DNA of 42,250 bases from Oscillospiraceae bacterium (GTDB lineage: Bacteria > Bacillota > Clostridia > Oscillospirales > Oscillospiraceae). Each line of letters starts with the position of its first letter. Position 1 is the first letter of the stretch. Positions 22,037 through 30,133 of the stretch are shown in pieces. Made by a program: the position numbers and the translations under genes. Where the stretch lies: positions 1 through 42,250 of the forward strand of contig SVKV01000016.1 in NCBI GenBank assembly GCA_015068305.1, in the 5' to 3' direction. A model generated the notes under the pieces. The model saw only the letters and a list, made by a program, of their open reading frames with translations. It did not search any database and was not told where the DNA came from.

Positions 22037-23353
22037 TCAATCCTTGGGCATGATCAGATTCATGATGATCGCTGCCAGGAAAACAACCGCAACGCAGTTC
22101 TCGGCAAAAATGGTCCGCACCAGAGTGGGAAAAATATTGAACATATCCGGAACCTGGGTAAATCCCAGACCAATGCTGAGAGACAGTGCCGCAATGGTAA
22201 TATTGCGCTGGGAAAAGCCGCAGGAACCGATCATCTGCAGACCGGAAATGACGATGTTGCCGAACATCATAATGGTACAGCCGCCCAGAACCGCTTCCGG
22301 CAGGGTTGCTAGGATGGCGCCAAAGGCAGGGAAAATACCGGCCAGCAGCAAAATGCCTGCACCGGTTGCAATGGTATACCGGTTGACCACCTTGGTCATG
22401 GCAAGCAGGCCCACATTCTGGCTGAAAGACGTAATGGGCATACAGCCGAAGCAGGCGGACAGGGAACTGATCATACCGTCACAGGCCAGGCTGCCGGAGA
22501 TTTCCCTGTCAGTTGCTTCCCGGCCCAGAACCGTATTGGTCATGGCGGAGGTATCACCGATGGTTTCGGTTGCGGAAACAAGGAAGATCATCACAACCGA
22601 TACAATCGCATTGATGTTAAACACAGGCTTATAGGGCATGATCTGCGGCAAAGAAACCAGCGCAATCCCTTCCAGAGAAGACAGGTCCACCTTGCCCATA
22701 AACAGCGCTACGATGTAGCCGACGACCAGGCCGAACAGAACGGACAGCTGCTTCAGATGGCCCTTGGCAAAGATGTTGAAGAGAATGCAGCAGATCAGGG
22801 TAACGGTACCGAGAATCCAGTTCTGGGCACTTCCAAAATCGGCAGCTCCGGAACCGCCGGCGAAGGAGTTTGCACCCACACTCAGCAGGCTGAAGCCGAT
22901 TGCGGTAACCACACAGGCAGACACGATGGGAGAGATGATTCTGCGCCAGTATTTTGCAAAAAAGCCCAGGAGTCCCTCGATGATGCCGCCGATGAGCACG
23001 GCACCGATGATGGCTTCATATCCCCACCGGGGTCCCACATAGCAGAACACGGAAACAAAGGTAAAACTGATACCCATCACGATGGGCAGTTTTGCACCCA
23101 GTTTCCATACGGTAAAGAGCTGGACCAGTGTGCCGATACCTGCCATGATCATGGCGGTCTGGATCAGGGCGGCAGTTTCCTGGGTACTCAGGCCGCTGGC
23201 ACCTGTGACGATCATGATGGGCGCGATGTTGGCCACAAACATGGCCAGCACATGCTGAAGACCGAAGGGGATGGATTTCAGCAGAGGAACTCTGCCGTCC
23301 AGAGAATAAATGTTGTCCATGGACGCGTCCGTCTGATTTTTAGTCTTAGACAT
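22037..23353 (-). CDS. pbuX: NCS2 purine permease, probably xanthine permease
   Basis: This 438-residue, 14-helix nucleobase:cation symporter takes up xanthine or related purines. It begins with YSLDGRVPLLKSIPFGLQHVLAMFVANIAP, has the substrate/ion segment SATETIGDTSA in helix 8 and the signature TSFSQNVGLLAMTKVVNRY in helix 10. Co-transcription with xpt favours xanthine as substrate; the sequence alone does not exclude uracil or urate. AAAGGAATGA precedes the ATG. I looked for a purine riboswitch upstream and did not find one. Confidence 0.88.
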   Translation of the reverse strand: MSKTKNQTDASMDNIYSLDGRVPLLKSIPFGLQHVLAMFVANIAPIMIVTGASGLSTQETAALIQTAMIMAGIGTLVQLFTVWKLGAKLPIVMGISFTFVSVFCYVGPRWGYEAIIGAVLIGGIIEGLLGFFAKYWRRIISPIVSACVVTAIGFSLLSVGANSFAGGSGAADFGSAQNWILGTVTLICCILFNIFAKGHLKQLSVLFGLVVGYIVALFMGKVDLSSLEGIALVSLPQIMPYKPVFNINAIVSVVMIFLVSATETIGDTSAMTNTVLGREATDREISGSLACDGMISSLSACFGCMPITSFSQNVGLLAMTKVVNRYTIATGAGILLLAGIFPAFGAILATLPEAVLGGCTIMMFGNIVISGLQMIGSCGFSQRNITIAALSLSIGLGFTQVPDMFNIFPTLVRTIFAENCVAVVFLAAIIMNLIMPKD

Positions 23354-23386
23354 GGTTTCTCATTCCTTTATTTTATTTACTGTTTC

Positions 23387-23415
23387 AGTATACCGAAAAA
23401 AGGCAAAAAAAGCAA
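23387..23415 (-). promoter_or_regulatory. Promoter of the permease-xpt-alarmone operon
   Basis: Minus strand: -35 TTGCTT (23410-23415), a 17-bp spacer and -10 TATACT (23387-23392), 34 bp before the ATG. The leader is too short for a riboswitch. Confidence 0.75.
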
Positions 23416-23572
23416 GAAATACCAACAGATATCCTTATTAAATCAGAATCGTCCCCTCCGGACCCAAGCCGTTCCGGCGGCAGGCAGTCAAAATCAACCG
23501 GATCATATCGAATATTCCATATTCTGTCTGAAAACCGCCATGAAATAACCACTTTTTTATCAGTTTTATCAA

Positions 23573-23601
23573 TTTACACGTCAGAATGCCATTGCTATAA
23601 T
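23573..23601 (+). promoter_or_regulatory. Promoter of the second NCS2 permease
   Basis: -35 TTTACA (23573-23578), a 17-bp spacer and -10 TATAAT (23596-23601), 33 bp before the ATG. The interval 23416-23572 between the divergent promoters shows no gene or clear element to me. Confidence 0.78.
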
Positions 23602-23633
23602 AATCATGGAAATTCAGAAAGAGAGGTATTCCC

Positions 23634-25046
23634 ATGAAGAAAACCTACCAGCTGTCCGAAACAGCATTTCAGCTCAACGGCAAAATGCCTCTGAAACAGG
23701 CAATTCCTCTGGGCCTGCAGCACGTGCTGGCCATGTTCGTCGGTAATCTGACCCCCCTGCTGATCATCACCGGTGCCTGCGGCATCGCCGGCGGTGAATT
23801 TGCAGACCTGCAGCTGCATCTGCTCCAGAATGCCATGCTGGTTGCCGGCATTGTCACGCTGGTTCAGCTGTTCTCCATCGGCCCCATCGGCGGCAATGTT
23901 CCCATCGTCATGGGTACTTCCTCCGGCTTCATCGGTGTTTTCAACTCCGTTGCCGCAACCATGGGCGGCGGTGTCATCGCCTACGGCGCCATCATGGGTG
24001 CCTCCATCATCGGCGGTCTGTTTGAAGGCGTGCTGGGCTTCTTCCTGAAGCCTCTGCGCAAGTTCTTCCCCGCTGTTGTCACCGGCACCGTGGTTATGTC
24101 CATCGGTCTGAGCCTGATCTCCGTCGGCATCAACTCCTTCGGCGGCGGCAACACCGCCAAGGACTTCGGTTCCATGGAAAACCTGCTGCTGGCCATTTTC
24201 GTGCTGGCCATGATCCTGTACTTCAAGCACGGCACCAAGGGCTTCACCAGCTCTTCTTCCATTCTGCTGGGCATCATCTGCGGCTATATCGCAGCCTTCA
24301 TCATGGGCCTGGTTCTGCCCACCACCGGCGTTACCGCCGACGGTGCAGAGTACACCAAGGCCTGGGTCCTGAACTGGAGCAAGGTTGCTGACGCTGCCTG
24401 GTTTGAGATTCCCAAGTTCCTGCCTGTGAAGCCCGTGTTCGATCTGCGTGCCATTCTGCCGGTTCTGATCATGTTTATCGTCACCGCTGTGGAAACCGTC
24501 GGCGATATCTCCGGCGTTATGGAAGGCGGTCTGGGCCGGGAAGCCACCGACAAGGAGCTGTCCGGCGGCGTGATCTGCGACGGCGTCGGTTCTTCCTTCG
24601 CTGCCCTGTTCGGCGTGCTGCCCAACACTTCCTTCAGCCAGAACGTTGGCCTGGTTGCCATGACCAAGGTGGTCAACCGCTTCGCCATTGCCACCGGTGC
24701 CATCTTCCTGATCCTGTGCGGCCTGTGCCCCAAGCTGGGTGCACTGGTGTCCATCATGCCCCAGTCCGTCCTCGGCGGTGCTGCCGTTATGATGTTCTCC
24801 TCCATCGTCATCAGCGGTATCCAGCTGATCACCAAGGAGCCTCTGACCGGCCGCAACCTGTCCATCGTGGCGGTTGCTCTGGGCGTCGGCTACGGCATGG
24901 GTGCCAACACCGGTATCCTGACCCACGCACCCCAGGCCATTCAGCTGATCTTCGGCGGCTCCGGCATCGTTCCCGCTGCCATGGTTGCCATCCTGCTGAA
25001 CATCCTGCTGCCCAGGGAAAAGGCAGAAGAAAAAGCGGAGCAGTAA
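23634..25046 (+). CDS. NCS2 nucleobase:cation symporter (second paralogue)
   Basis: This 470-residue purine or uracil permease is related to the divergent 22037-23353 product: FQLNGKMPLKQAIPLGLQHVLAMFVGNLTP at the N-terminus, TAVETVGDISG in helix 8, and TSFSQNVGLVAMTKVVNRF in helix 10. Differences in helix 8 (GDISG against GDTSA) suggest a different purine preference. AGAGAGG precedes the ATG. The C-terminus is charged (REKAEEKAEQ). It stops only 4 bp from the convergent nucleotidyltransferase gene and no terminator separates them. Confidence 0.92.
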   Translation: MKKTYQLSETAFQLNGKMPLKQAIPLGLQHVLAMFVGNLTPLLIITGACGIAGGEFADLQLHLLQNAMLVAGIVTLVQLFSIGPIGGNVPIVMGTSSGFIGVFNSVAATMGGGVIAYGAIMGASIIGGLFEGVLGFFLKPLRKFFPAVVTGTVVMSIGLSLISVGINSFGGGNTAKDFGSMENLLLAIFVLAMILYFKHGTKGFTSSSSILLGIICGYIAAFIMGLVLPTTGVTADGAEYTKAWVLNWSKVADAAWFEIPKFLPVKPVFDLRAILPVLIMFIVTAVETVGDISGVMEGGLGREATDKELSGGVICDGVGSSFAALFGVLPNTSFSQNVGLVAMTKVVNRFAIATGAIFLILCGLCPKLGALVSIMPQSVLGGAAVMMFSSIVISGIQLITKEPLTGRNLSIVAVALGVGYGMGANTGILTHAPQAIQLIFGGSGIVPAAMVAILLNILLPREKAEEKAEQ

Positions 25047-25050
25047 TTTC

Positions 25051-26139
25051 TTACCGCTCCAGCAATTCTGACAAGTCCTCCGGACTGTCCACATCTTTCA
25101 GTTCATCCATATCCCGGACGCTTACCATGCGCAGGCGTTCGGGATATTTTTTTATGACCGCACCGCCGCCTTTTCCCTCAGGCAGATTCCGCAGTTCCGG
25201 AAAGGCCCATTGGGGGAAGATCACCGGGGAACCGGGAATTCCGTCGCAGACCGTCCGCCAAATGGAATCCGGATCGTTCCCGGAGGCAAGGGCAAGGGCG
25301 GAAACGGTTTCCTGCCGTAGCAGGGGCTGGTCGGCTGTTGCGAACATGCACCGTTCGATTCCGGGCATGGCTTCCAGTCCCAGCCGCACGGTATCGCTGC
25401 GGTGGGGCAGGCTGTGCAGAACCCTTTGAATTCCACGCTTCTGACAGAGTGCAGCAACCTCCTCAGACCGGGTCACAACGACCCGCTGGACAAAGATCCC
25501 CTCCGTGGCATCCAGAATACGGCAGATCATCGGTTCCCCGTGAAAATCCGCCATCAGCTTGTTGCCGCCGAACCTTTTTCCAAGGCCCGATGCCATGATC
25601 ACACAGCCAATATTCCCGAAGGAATCATCCAGATCCACCGTAAAGGCATCCTCCCGGTTACACAGTTCTTCCAGGAATGGGATGTTTTGTTTGCGGACCA
25701 CCGCCGCAACCTGTTTTTTCTCAAGCAGGTTTCGCAGCGCTTCGCAGTAAGGCCCACACTGGGCTTCCAGATAGCCGATTTCATCCACGGTGATCCATGG
25801 GCTCTCAGATTCCATACACCGTGCAAGGGCCGGGACACCCAGAGAAAGGAAGCCCTCCTGCAGGGGCAGCATTTGATTTTCCGGGCCCGGAAGCGCCGGA
25901 TCAAAGGCACCTGCCTGTACGGTTTCTCCGCTTGCATTCTCTTTCAGGTATACTGCCTTTTTGGGCTCTGCCCAGGTGGTGAGCCCCGGGCATTTTTCCG
26001 GGAACAGCTGATTCAGCACCGTGGTTTTTCCGCTTCCTCTCGTTCCGGTCAGGATCAGGTGGCGTTTACCGCTGCTCCGGAAAGAATTCCAGATACAGGG
26101 CGCTGTTGGCTTTTTTGCAGGCATCCCGATAGGCTTCAT
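25051..26139 (-). CDS. Fusion: THEP1-like P-loop NTPase + MocA-like molybdenum cofactor nucleotidyltransferase
   Basis: This 362-residue protein has two domains. Residues about 26-172 form a P-loop NTPase (HLILTGTRGSGKTT with Walker A at 32-39; Walker B in WITVDEIGYLEA, 115-126) resembling small nucleoside-triphosphatases of THEP1 type. Residues 177-362 match MobA/MocA nucleotidyltransferases (GCVIMASGLGKRFGGNKL at 178-195, FATADQPLL, GIPGSPVIFP, LKDVDSPEDL). MocA makes the cytosine-dinucleotide form of the cofactor used by xanthine-dehydrogenase-family enzymes, fitting the operon 4 kb away. The ATG at 26139 (or 26124) lies inside the ModE-like gene, a 74- or 59-bp overlap. No ATG, GTG or TTG is available just before the P-loop, so the start is uncertain. 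Confidence 0.85.
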   Translation of the reverse strand: MKPIGMPAKKPTAPCIWNSFRSSGKRHLILTGTRGSGKTTVLNQLFPEKCPGLTTWAEPKKAVYLKENASGETVQAGAFDPALPGPENQMLPLQEGFLSLGVPALARCMESESPWITVDEIGYLEAQCGPYCEALRNLLEKKQVAAVVRKQNIPFLEELCNREDAFTVDLDDSFGNIGCVIMASGLGKRFGGNKLMADFHGEPMICRILDATEGIFVQRVVVTRSEEVAALCQKRGIQRVLHSLPHRSDTVRLGLEAMPGIERCMFATADQPLLRQETVSALALASGNDPDSIWRTVCDGIPGSPVIFPQWAFPELRNLPEGKGGGAVIKKYPERLRMVSVRDMDELKDVDSPEDLSELLER

Positions 26140-26407
26140 AGCGCTCCAGCCACTCCTTTCCTTCCTCTGTCAGACAGCTTCCGCCGCCGTCCTTTCCGCC
26201 GGCGGATCTGCGGATGAGTGTGAATCCCAGGGCCGCTTCTGCGTTGCGGATCAGCTTCAGTGCCTTGGTATAGGCCATATCCATGGACATGGCTGCGGCA
26301 CGAAGAGAACCCTGTTCCTCCACGCCGCGAAGCAGTCTGGCAGGGCCTTCTCCAAAGAATTTTTCACCGCTGTCATCCAGAAAGGTAATTTTCGTTACCG
26401 CTTTCAT
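26066..26407 (-). CDS. ModE-like winged-helix regulator (DNA-binding domain only)
   Basis: This 113-residue protein corresponds to the N-terminal LysR-like winged helix of ModE: FFGEGPARLLRGVEEQGSLRAAAMSMDMAYTKALKLIRNAEAALGFTLIRRSAGGKDGGGSCLTEEGKEWLERYEAYR. It has no C-terminal molybdate-binding TOBE domains, as in many clostridial ModE-like proteins. It starts on the ATGA overlap with the ATPase gene and is the fourth gene of the metal-uptake operon. It probably regulates this operon and/or the divergent hydroxylase operon. How it would sense molybdate without TOBE domains is unclear. Confidence 0.88.
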   Translation of the reverse strand: MKAVTKITFLDDSGEKFFGEGPARLLRGVEEQGSLRAAAMSMDMAYTKALKLIRNAEAALGFTLIRRSAGGKDGGGSCLTEEGKEWLERYEAYRDACKKANSALYLEFFPEQR

Positions 26408-27198
26408 AGCGCATCCTCTCTCAGCATCACAATTTGCTCTTCCCCCCTGCGGTTATAACACCGCTGCAGGCTGATATCTCCATATACATGATTGAGCATC
26501 TGCTCCATTTTGTCAAGAGGGTCTGTTTTCGGCTCGATGATTCCCAAAACGCCCCCGTCAGCAAGCAGGAGCAGTCTGTCGCAAAAGTTTAATGCAAGGG
26601 CGGGATCGTGGAGCGTCACAACGGCGCTGCGGTTTCCGGCTGCCACCCAGCTGCGCAGAAGAGAAAGCATCTGATGCCGGTACCGGAAATCCAGGGCGCT
26701 TTCCGGCTCGTCCAGAAGCAGCAGCCTGCTGTCGGAAACCAGGGTCCGGGCCAGAATGCAAAGCTGCTTCTGACCTTCGCTCAGGTGGAGATAGTTCGTT
26801 TCCTCTTTACCTGCCAGTCCTACCCGGGTCAAAGCCTCCATAGCCGCTTCTTTCATTTTCCTTGTGGGATGCTCCAGAAGCCCCAGATAAGGATTGAAGC
26901 CCATCAGCACCACATCCAACGCAGAGATGTCGATGGCGATTCCGCTTCGCTGAGGAATATAGCTGACGAGCCTTGCCATCTGCCGGGCCGAGAGGTTTTC
27001 AAGAACCGCACCCTCCAGAGAACAGGTTCCCCCGTGGGGTAAGATGCCGCAAAGCGCCTTCAGCAGCGTCGTCTTGCCGCTGCCGTTGGCTCCGATAATG
27101 CCCATCAGATGGCCGGATTCCAGATCAAAAGAGATGCGCTCAATGACGTTCTGCCTGCCGTATCCGGCGGTAACTGCATTTACAGACAAATAACTCAT
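26404..27198 (-). CDS. ABC importer ATPase, FecE/BtuD type (probable molybdate/tungstate)
   Basis: This 264-residue ATPase has Walker A GANGSGKTT, signature LSEGQKQLCILARTL, Walker B LLLLDEPESALD and VVTLHDPALA. The signature is LSEGQ rather than LSGGQ. Of the possible starts, the ATG at 27198 is on the ATGA overlap with the permease stop, preceded by GGGAGGAAGC; a reading frame extending to 27582 is a shadow of the permease gene. Type II (siderophore/cobalamin-like) importers of this kind include molybdate systems such as MolBCA of Haemophilus, and the ModE-like and MocA-like neighbours make that the best guess. Confidence 0.9.
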   Translation of the reverse strand: MSYLSVNAVTAGYGRQNVIERISFDLESGHLMGIIGANGSGKTTLLKALCGILPHGGTCSLEGAVLENLSARQMARLVSYIPQRSGIAIDISALDVVLMGFNPYLGLLEHPTRKMKEAAMEALTRVGLAGKEETNYLHLSEGQKQLCILARTLVSDSRLLLLDEPESALDFRYRHQMLSLLRSWVAAGNRSAVVTLHDPALALNFCDRLLLLADGGVLGIIEPKTDPLDKMEQMLNHVYGDISLQRCYNRRGEEQIVMLREDAL

Positions 27199-28220
27199 AG
27201 CTGCTTCCTCCCACGGACGATCAGGAAGATCAGAAACGGCGCCCCCAGAATGCTGGTGAAAATGCTGACGGGAAGCTCCGTAGCTGCAACGGACCGGGCC
27301 AGAATATCCGCCCCGCAAAGGAGCACACTGCCCGTCAGACCGCTGAGGAGCATGGTTCCGATCCGGTTGTGCTTGGTCAGAAGTCTTGCTCCATGGGGTG
27401 CCAGCAAGCCAACAAAGCTGATCAGGCCCGAGAGGCTGACCACAGAGGCAACCACCAAGGTTGCCACCAGTAAAACGGCCAGCCGCAGAGCGCCCACATT
27501 GACACCCAGCATTCTGGCTTCCCCCTCTTCTGCCGAAAGGAGGATCACCTGCCGGTGGAGCAGGAACAAAATCCCCAGGCAAACTACGCAGAGAATCAGA
27601 TTACCGCCGATGGAGTAAACACTGATGCCGTTCAGGCTGCCCATGATCCAGTATTCGATGGAGGCCAGTTCCCGCTCCGGGTCAGCAGTCAGCTTCAGAC
27701 ACATGAGGGCGGTTTGGGCCAGAGAATGGACCGCGATGCCCGCCAGAACGATGGTGCTGTTTTTGCCGCTTCTGTCCAGGCCGGAAAGGGCCAGGGCAAA
27801 AACAACGGCCAGCAGGGCACCTGCAAAGGCAGACACCGTAACCGCCATGCTGCCGGACAGGAACAGAATGCCTGCTGCCGCACCGGCGCTTGCTCCGGAG
27901 GATACGCCGATGATATCCGGGGATGCCAGGGGATTGCGAAATACCGTCTGATACACAAATCCGGCAACACCGAGGGCGAATCCGCCGACCACACCCACAA
28001 CGGTCCGGCTCAGCCGCAATGTCAGAAATACACGCCAGTGCATCGGATCGCCTGCCAGCAGCTTCTCCAGAGAAAGGGGATATTTGCCCACAAACAAACC
28101 GGCAACAGCCAGAGCGATCAGAATGGTCGCTCCGGCTGCGCAATAATATTTAGCTTTCGCTGTAAGTGAAATCGTAGAAGGTTTCATAGTATTCATCGAT
28201 TCTGTCGGCGCAGTCAGCAT
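27195..28220 (-). CDS. ABC importer permease, FecCD/BtuC type
   Basis: This 341-residue permease belongs to the ten-helix FecCD family: LRLSRTVVGVVGGFALGVAGFVYQTVFRNPLASPDIIGVSSGASAGAAAG and, near the end, SLSGLISFVGLLAPHGARLL (the HGAR coupling loop). The start is uncertain. ATGs at 28220, 28196 and 28187 all overlap the end of the binding-protein gene (by 71, 47 or 38 bp) and none has a strong ribosome site, so translation is probably coupled. The stop overlaps the ATPase start by 4 bp. Confidence 0.9.
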   Translation of the reverse strand: MLTAPTESMNTMKPSTISLTAKAKYYCAAGATILIALAVAGLFVGKYPLSLEKLLAGDPMHWRVFLTLRLSRTVVGVVGGFALGVAGFVYQTVFRNPLASPDIIGVSSGASAGAAAGILFLSGSMAVTVSAFAGALLAVVFALALSGLDRSGKNSTIVLAGIAVHSLAQTALMCLKLTADPERELASIEYWIMGSLNGISVYSIGGNLILCVVCLGILFLLHRQVILLSAEEGEARMLGVNVGALRLAVLLVATLVVASVVSLSGLISFVGLLAPHGARLLTKHNRIGTMLLSGLTGSVLLCGADILARSVAATELPVSIFTSILGAPFLIFLIVRGRKQL

Positions 28221-29244
28221 CGGTCAAAAGATCACCATGGAGCACATTGGCCAGCCACAGGGCGCCCAGGATGCCGCTGGGAACAGGGCTGTCCCAGGCC
28301 TCTGCCTTGTTGGGCAGCTGATAGACATTGCCATTTACAACGGCGGCGCAGTCTGCCAGATTGGGATCTGCCAGCACATCCTCTACGGTATAGGTTGCAT
28401 CGGATGCCAGAATGATGTAGTCGGGATTCCAGGTCAGCAGCTGCTCGTAGTCGATCTCCACCCAGTAGGTATCTTCGATTTCCGCAGCAACATTGGCACC
28501 GCCGGCCAGACGGATCATATCGGACTGGTACATGGCATTGCCGGCAGTAGAGAGGAGGCTTGAATTGCCTGCCAGATAAACACTGGGCGTTTCAGCACCG
28601 GACATCGCTGCCCGCAGCATCGTTTCCTGTTCCATTGTAAAGCCCAGCAGCGCTGCAGCCTTTTCCTCGGTATTGGTGGCGGCAGCGATCATATGGATCA
28701 TTCCGGTCAGCAGTTCCTGGTTCTCGGGATTGACCAGCAGCACATCGATGCCCAGACCCTCCAGGGTTTCCACGGCGCCCTTCAGCTTGATGGGCAGGAT
28801 CACCAGATCGGGCTCCAAAGCAGCGCAGCCCTCCAGGTCAAACTCCTTGGCGGTGCCCACATTGGGCAGATCAATCAGTTCGGGGGCGGCCAGGGCGTAG
28901 ATGGCCCGCTTATTGGCCTTTGCTTCAATGCCCACCAGCTTTTCATCCAGATCCAGCGCGATCAGCAGACTGGTGGAAATATAGTAGCCGCTTACCAGCT
29001 TCTGAGGCTCCTCTTCGATCACCACTTCACGGCCGGCATGGTCCGTGACCGTAACAGGATAATGGGTGACAGGTGCTTCCGTTTCGGGAAGAGCTGCTTC
29101 GGTTTCGGGAACTGCAGCTTCCGTTTCCGGAGCAGCCGCTTCGGTGGCTGCGGGGGTGACTTCTTCGTTCTTTCCGGTCTGGCCGCAGGCTGCCAGGGTA
29201 AGCAGCATGGTCAGAACCAGAAGCAGGGAAATGAGCTTCTTCAT
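28150..29244 (-). CDS. Metal/oxyanion ABC binding lipoprotein (FecB/BtuF type)
   Basis: The 364-residue lipoprotein has signal peptide MKKLISLLLVLTMLLTLAAC with lipid Cys20. Residues about 33-60 are a low-complexity linker of tandem heptads of the form AAxPETE. The helical-backbone binding fold follows, with VTVTDHAGREVVIEEEPQKLVSGYYISTSLLIALDLDEKLVGIE, LEPDLVILP and WNPDYIILASD. The ATG at 29244 follows AGGAGAG by 9 bp; a longer frame to 29316 crosses the promoter. It is the first gene of the five-gene operon. Molybdate or tungstate is inferred from neighbours only; iron or cobalamin remain possible. Confidence 0.88.
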   Translation of the reverse strand: MKKLISLLLVLTMLLTLAACGQTGKNEEVTPAATEAAAPETEAAVPETEAALPETEAPVTHYPVTVTDHAGREVVIEEEPQKLVSGYYISTSLLIALDLDEKLVGIEAKANKRAIYALAAPELIDLPNVGTAKEFDLEGCAALEPDLVILPIKLKGAVETLEGLGIDVLLVNPENQELLTGMIHMIAAATNTEEKAAALLGFTMEQETMLRAAMSGAETPSVYLAGNSSLLSTAGNAMYQSDMIRLAGGANVAAEIEDTYWVEIDYEQLLTWNPDYIILASDATYTVEDVLADPNLADCAAVVNGNVYQLPNKAEAWDSPVPSGILGALWLANVLHGDLLTDADCADRIDEYYETFYDFTYSES

Positions 29245-29287
29245 TGTTGTTTCTCTCCTATCGTTGTTGTTTAGAAAGTACAACGCT

Positions 29288-29316
29288 ATTGTAACAAATC
29301 CTCTTTCCAAAAGCAA
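29288..29316 (-). promoter_or_regulatory. Promoter of the metal-uptake operon
   Basis: Minus strand: -35 TTGCTT (29311-29316), a 17-bp spacer and -10 TACAAT (29288-29293) with a TGT extension. It overlaps the divergent hydroxylase promoter. Confidence 0.75.
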
Positions 29317-29343
29317 CCGAAACTGCTATACTATATTCGTATA
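29304..29343 (+). promoter_or_regulatory. Promoter of the hydroxylase operon with possible operator
   Basis: -35 TTTCCA (29304-29309), a 17-bp spacer and -10 TATACT (29327-29332). An inverted repeat TATAC-N7-GTATA covers 29327-29343, from the -10 across the predicted start site. It is reminiscent of the TATA-rich sites bound by ModE and is a candidate operator. Confidence 0.65.
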
Positions 29344-29376
29344 AATGCGCAAACCCGCCAAAAGGAGTCTTTGCTT

Positions 29377-30132
29377 ATGATAACCATACAGAAATATGTC
29401 CGTGCCCAGTCTCTGGAAGAAGCCTGGCAGCTGAATCAGAGCAAGCGCAACCGCATCCTGGGCGGTATGCTGTGGCTGAGATTGGGAAAAGGCAGTGTCA
29501 ATACCGCCATCGATCTGTGCGACCTGGGATTGAACACCATCGAGGAGACGGAAGAACTGTTTTCCATCGGCGCCATGGCCACCCTGCGGGATATCGAACT
29601 GCATGAGGGTCTGAATACATACTGCGGCGGAGCCGTTGCCAATGCCGTAAAGGACATCGTGGGTGTCCAGTTCCGGAATATGGCCACCGTGGGCGGCAGC
29701 ATCTGGGGCCGGTTCGGCTTCTCCGATGTGCTGACGGTGTTCCTTGCTCTGGACTGCTACGTGGAGCTGTACAAGGGCGGCATCATCCCCCTGGAGCAGT
29801 TTGCCAGGATGAAGAAGGACAATGACATTCTGGTGCGGCTCATTGTCAAAAAGACTCCCTGTAAGGTGGTCTACGCCTCCATGCGCAACCAGCGCACCGA
29901 CTTCCCTGTGATCGCCTGTGCCGTGGCACAGATCAACGGGGAGTACCGGGCTTCCATCGGAGCCCGTCCTGCCCGGGCCATGCTGATCCGGAATGACAAG
30001 GCAGAGGATTTTGCCTCCTTTGTGGCCAAAAATGCGCCCACTGAGGGCAATATCCGGGGCAGCGCCCCTTACCGGACCCATCTGATCAAGGTGCTGGTGG
30101 AGCGTTCCATGACTGAAATGGGAGGTATGTGA
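29377..30132 (+). CDS. xdhB: Molybdenum hydroxylase FAD subunit
   Basis: This 251-residue subunit carries the FAD-binding (PCMH) and CO-dehydrogenase flavoprotein C-terminal domains. It shows RILGGMLWLRLGKG, IDLCDLGLNTIEE, the flavin-binding ATVGGSIWGRFGFSD (TxGG motif) and SIGARPARAML. At 251 residues it is short relative to the usual 270-290. I use the ATG at 29377, 9 bp after AAGGAG; the in-frame TTG at 29371 is too close. It transfers electrons from the 2Fe-2S subunit to NAD or another acceptor and is the first gene of a three-gene operon. Confidence 0.92.
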   Translation: MITIQKYVRAQSLEEAWQLNQSKRNRILGGMLWLRLGKGSVNTAIDLCDLGLNTIEETEELFSIGAMATLRDIELHEGLNTYCGGAVANAVKDIVGVQFRNMATVGGSIWGRFGFSDVLTVFLALDCYVELYKGGIIPLEQFARMKKDNDILVRLIVKKTPCKVVYASMRNQRTDFPVIACAVAQINGEYRASIGARPARAMLIRNDKAEDFASFVAKNAPTEGNIRGSAPYRTHLIKVLVERSMTEMGGM

Positions 30133-30133
30133 T

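Noticed and set aside
23354..23633. Purine riboswitch between the two permease genes
   Set aside because: Both promoters leave leaders of only about 30 nt, and none of the conserved purine-riboswitch loop sequences is present.
27199..27582. N-terminal extension of the metal-uptake ATPase frame
   Set aside because: The extra 128 residues are Gly/Arg/Cys-rich read-through of the permease gene in another frame. The ATGA overlap with a ribosome site marks the true start at 27198.
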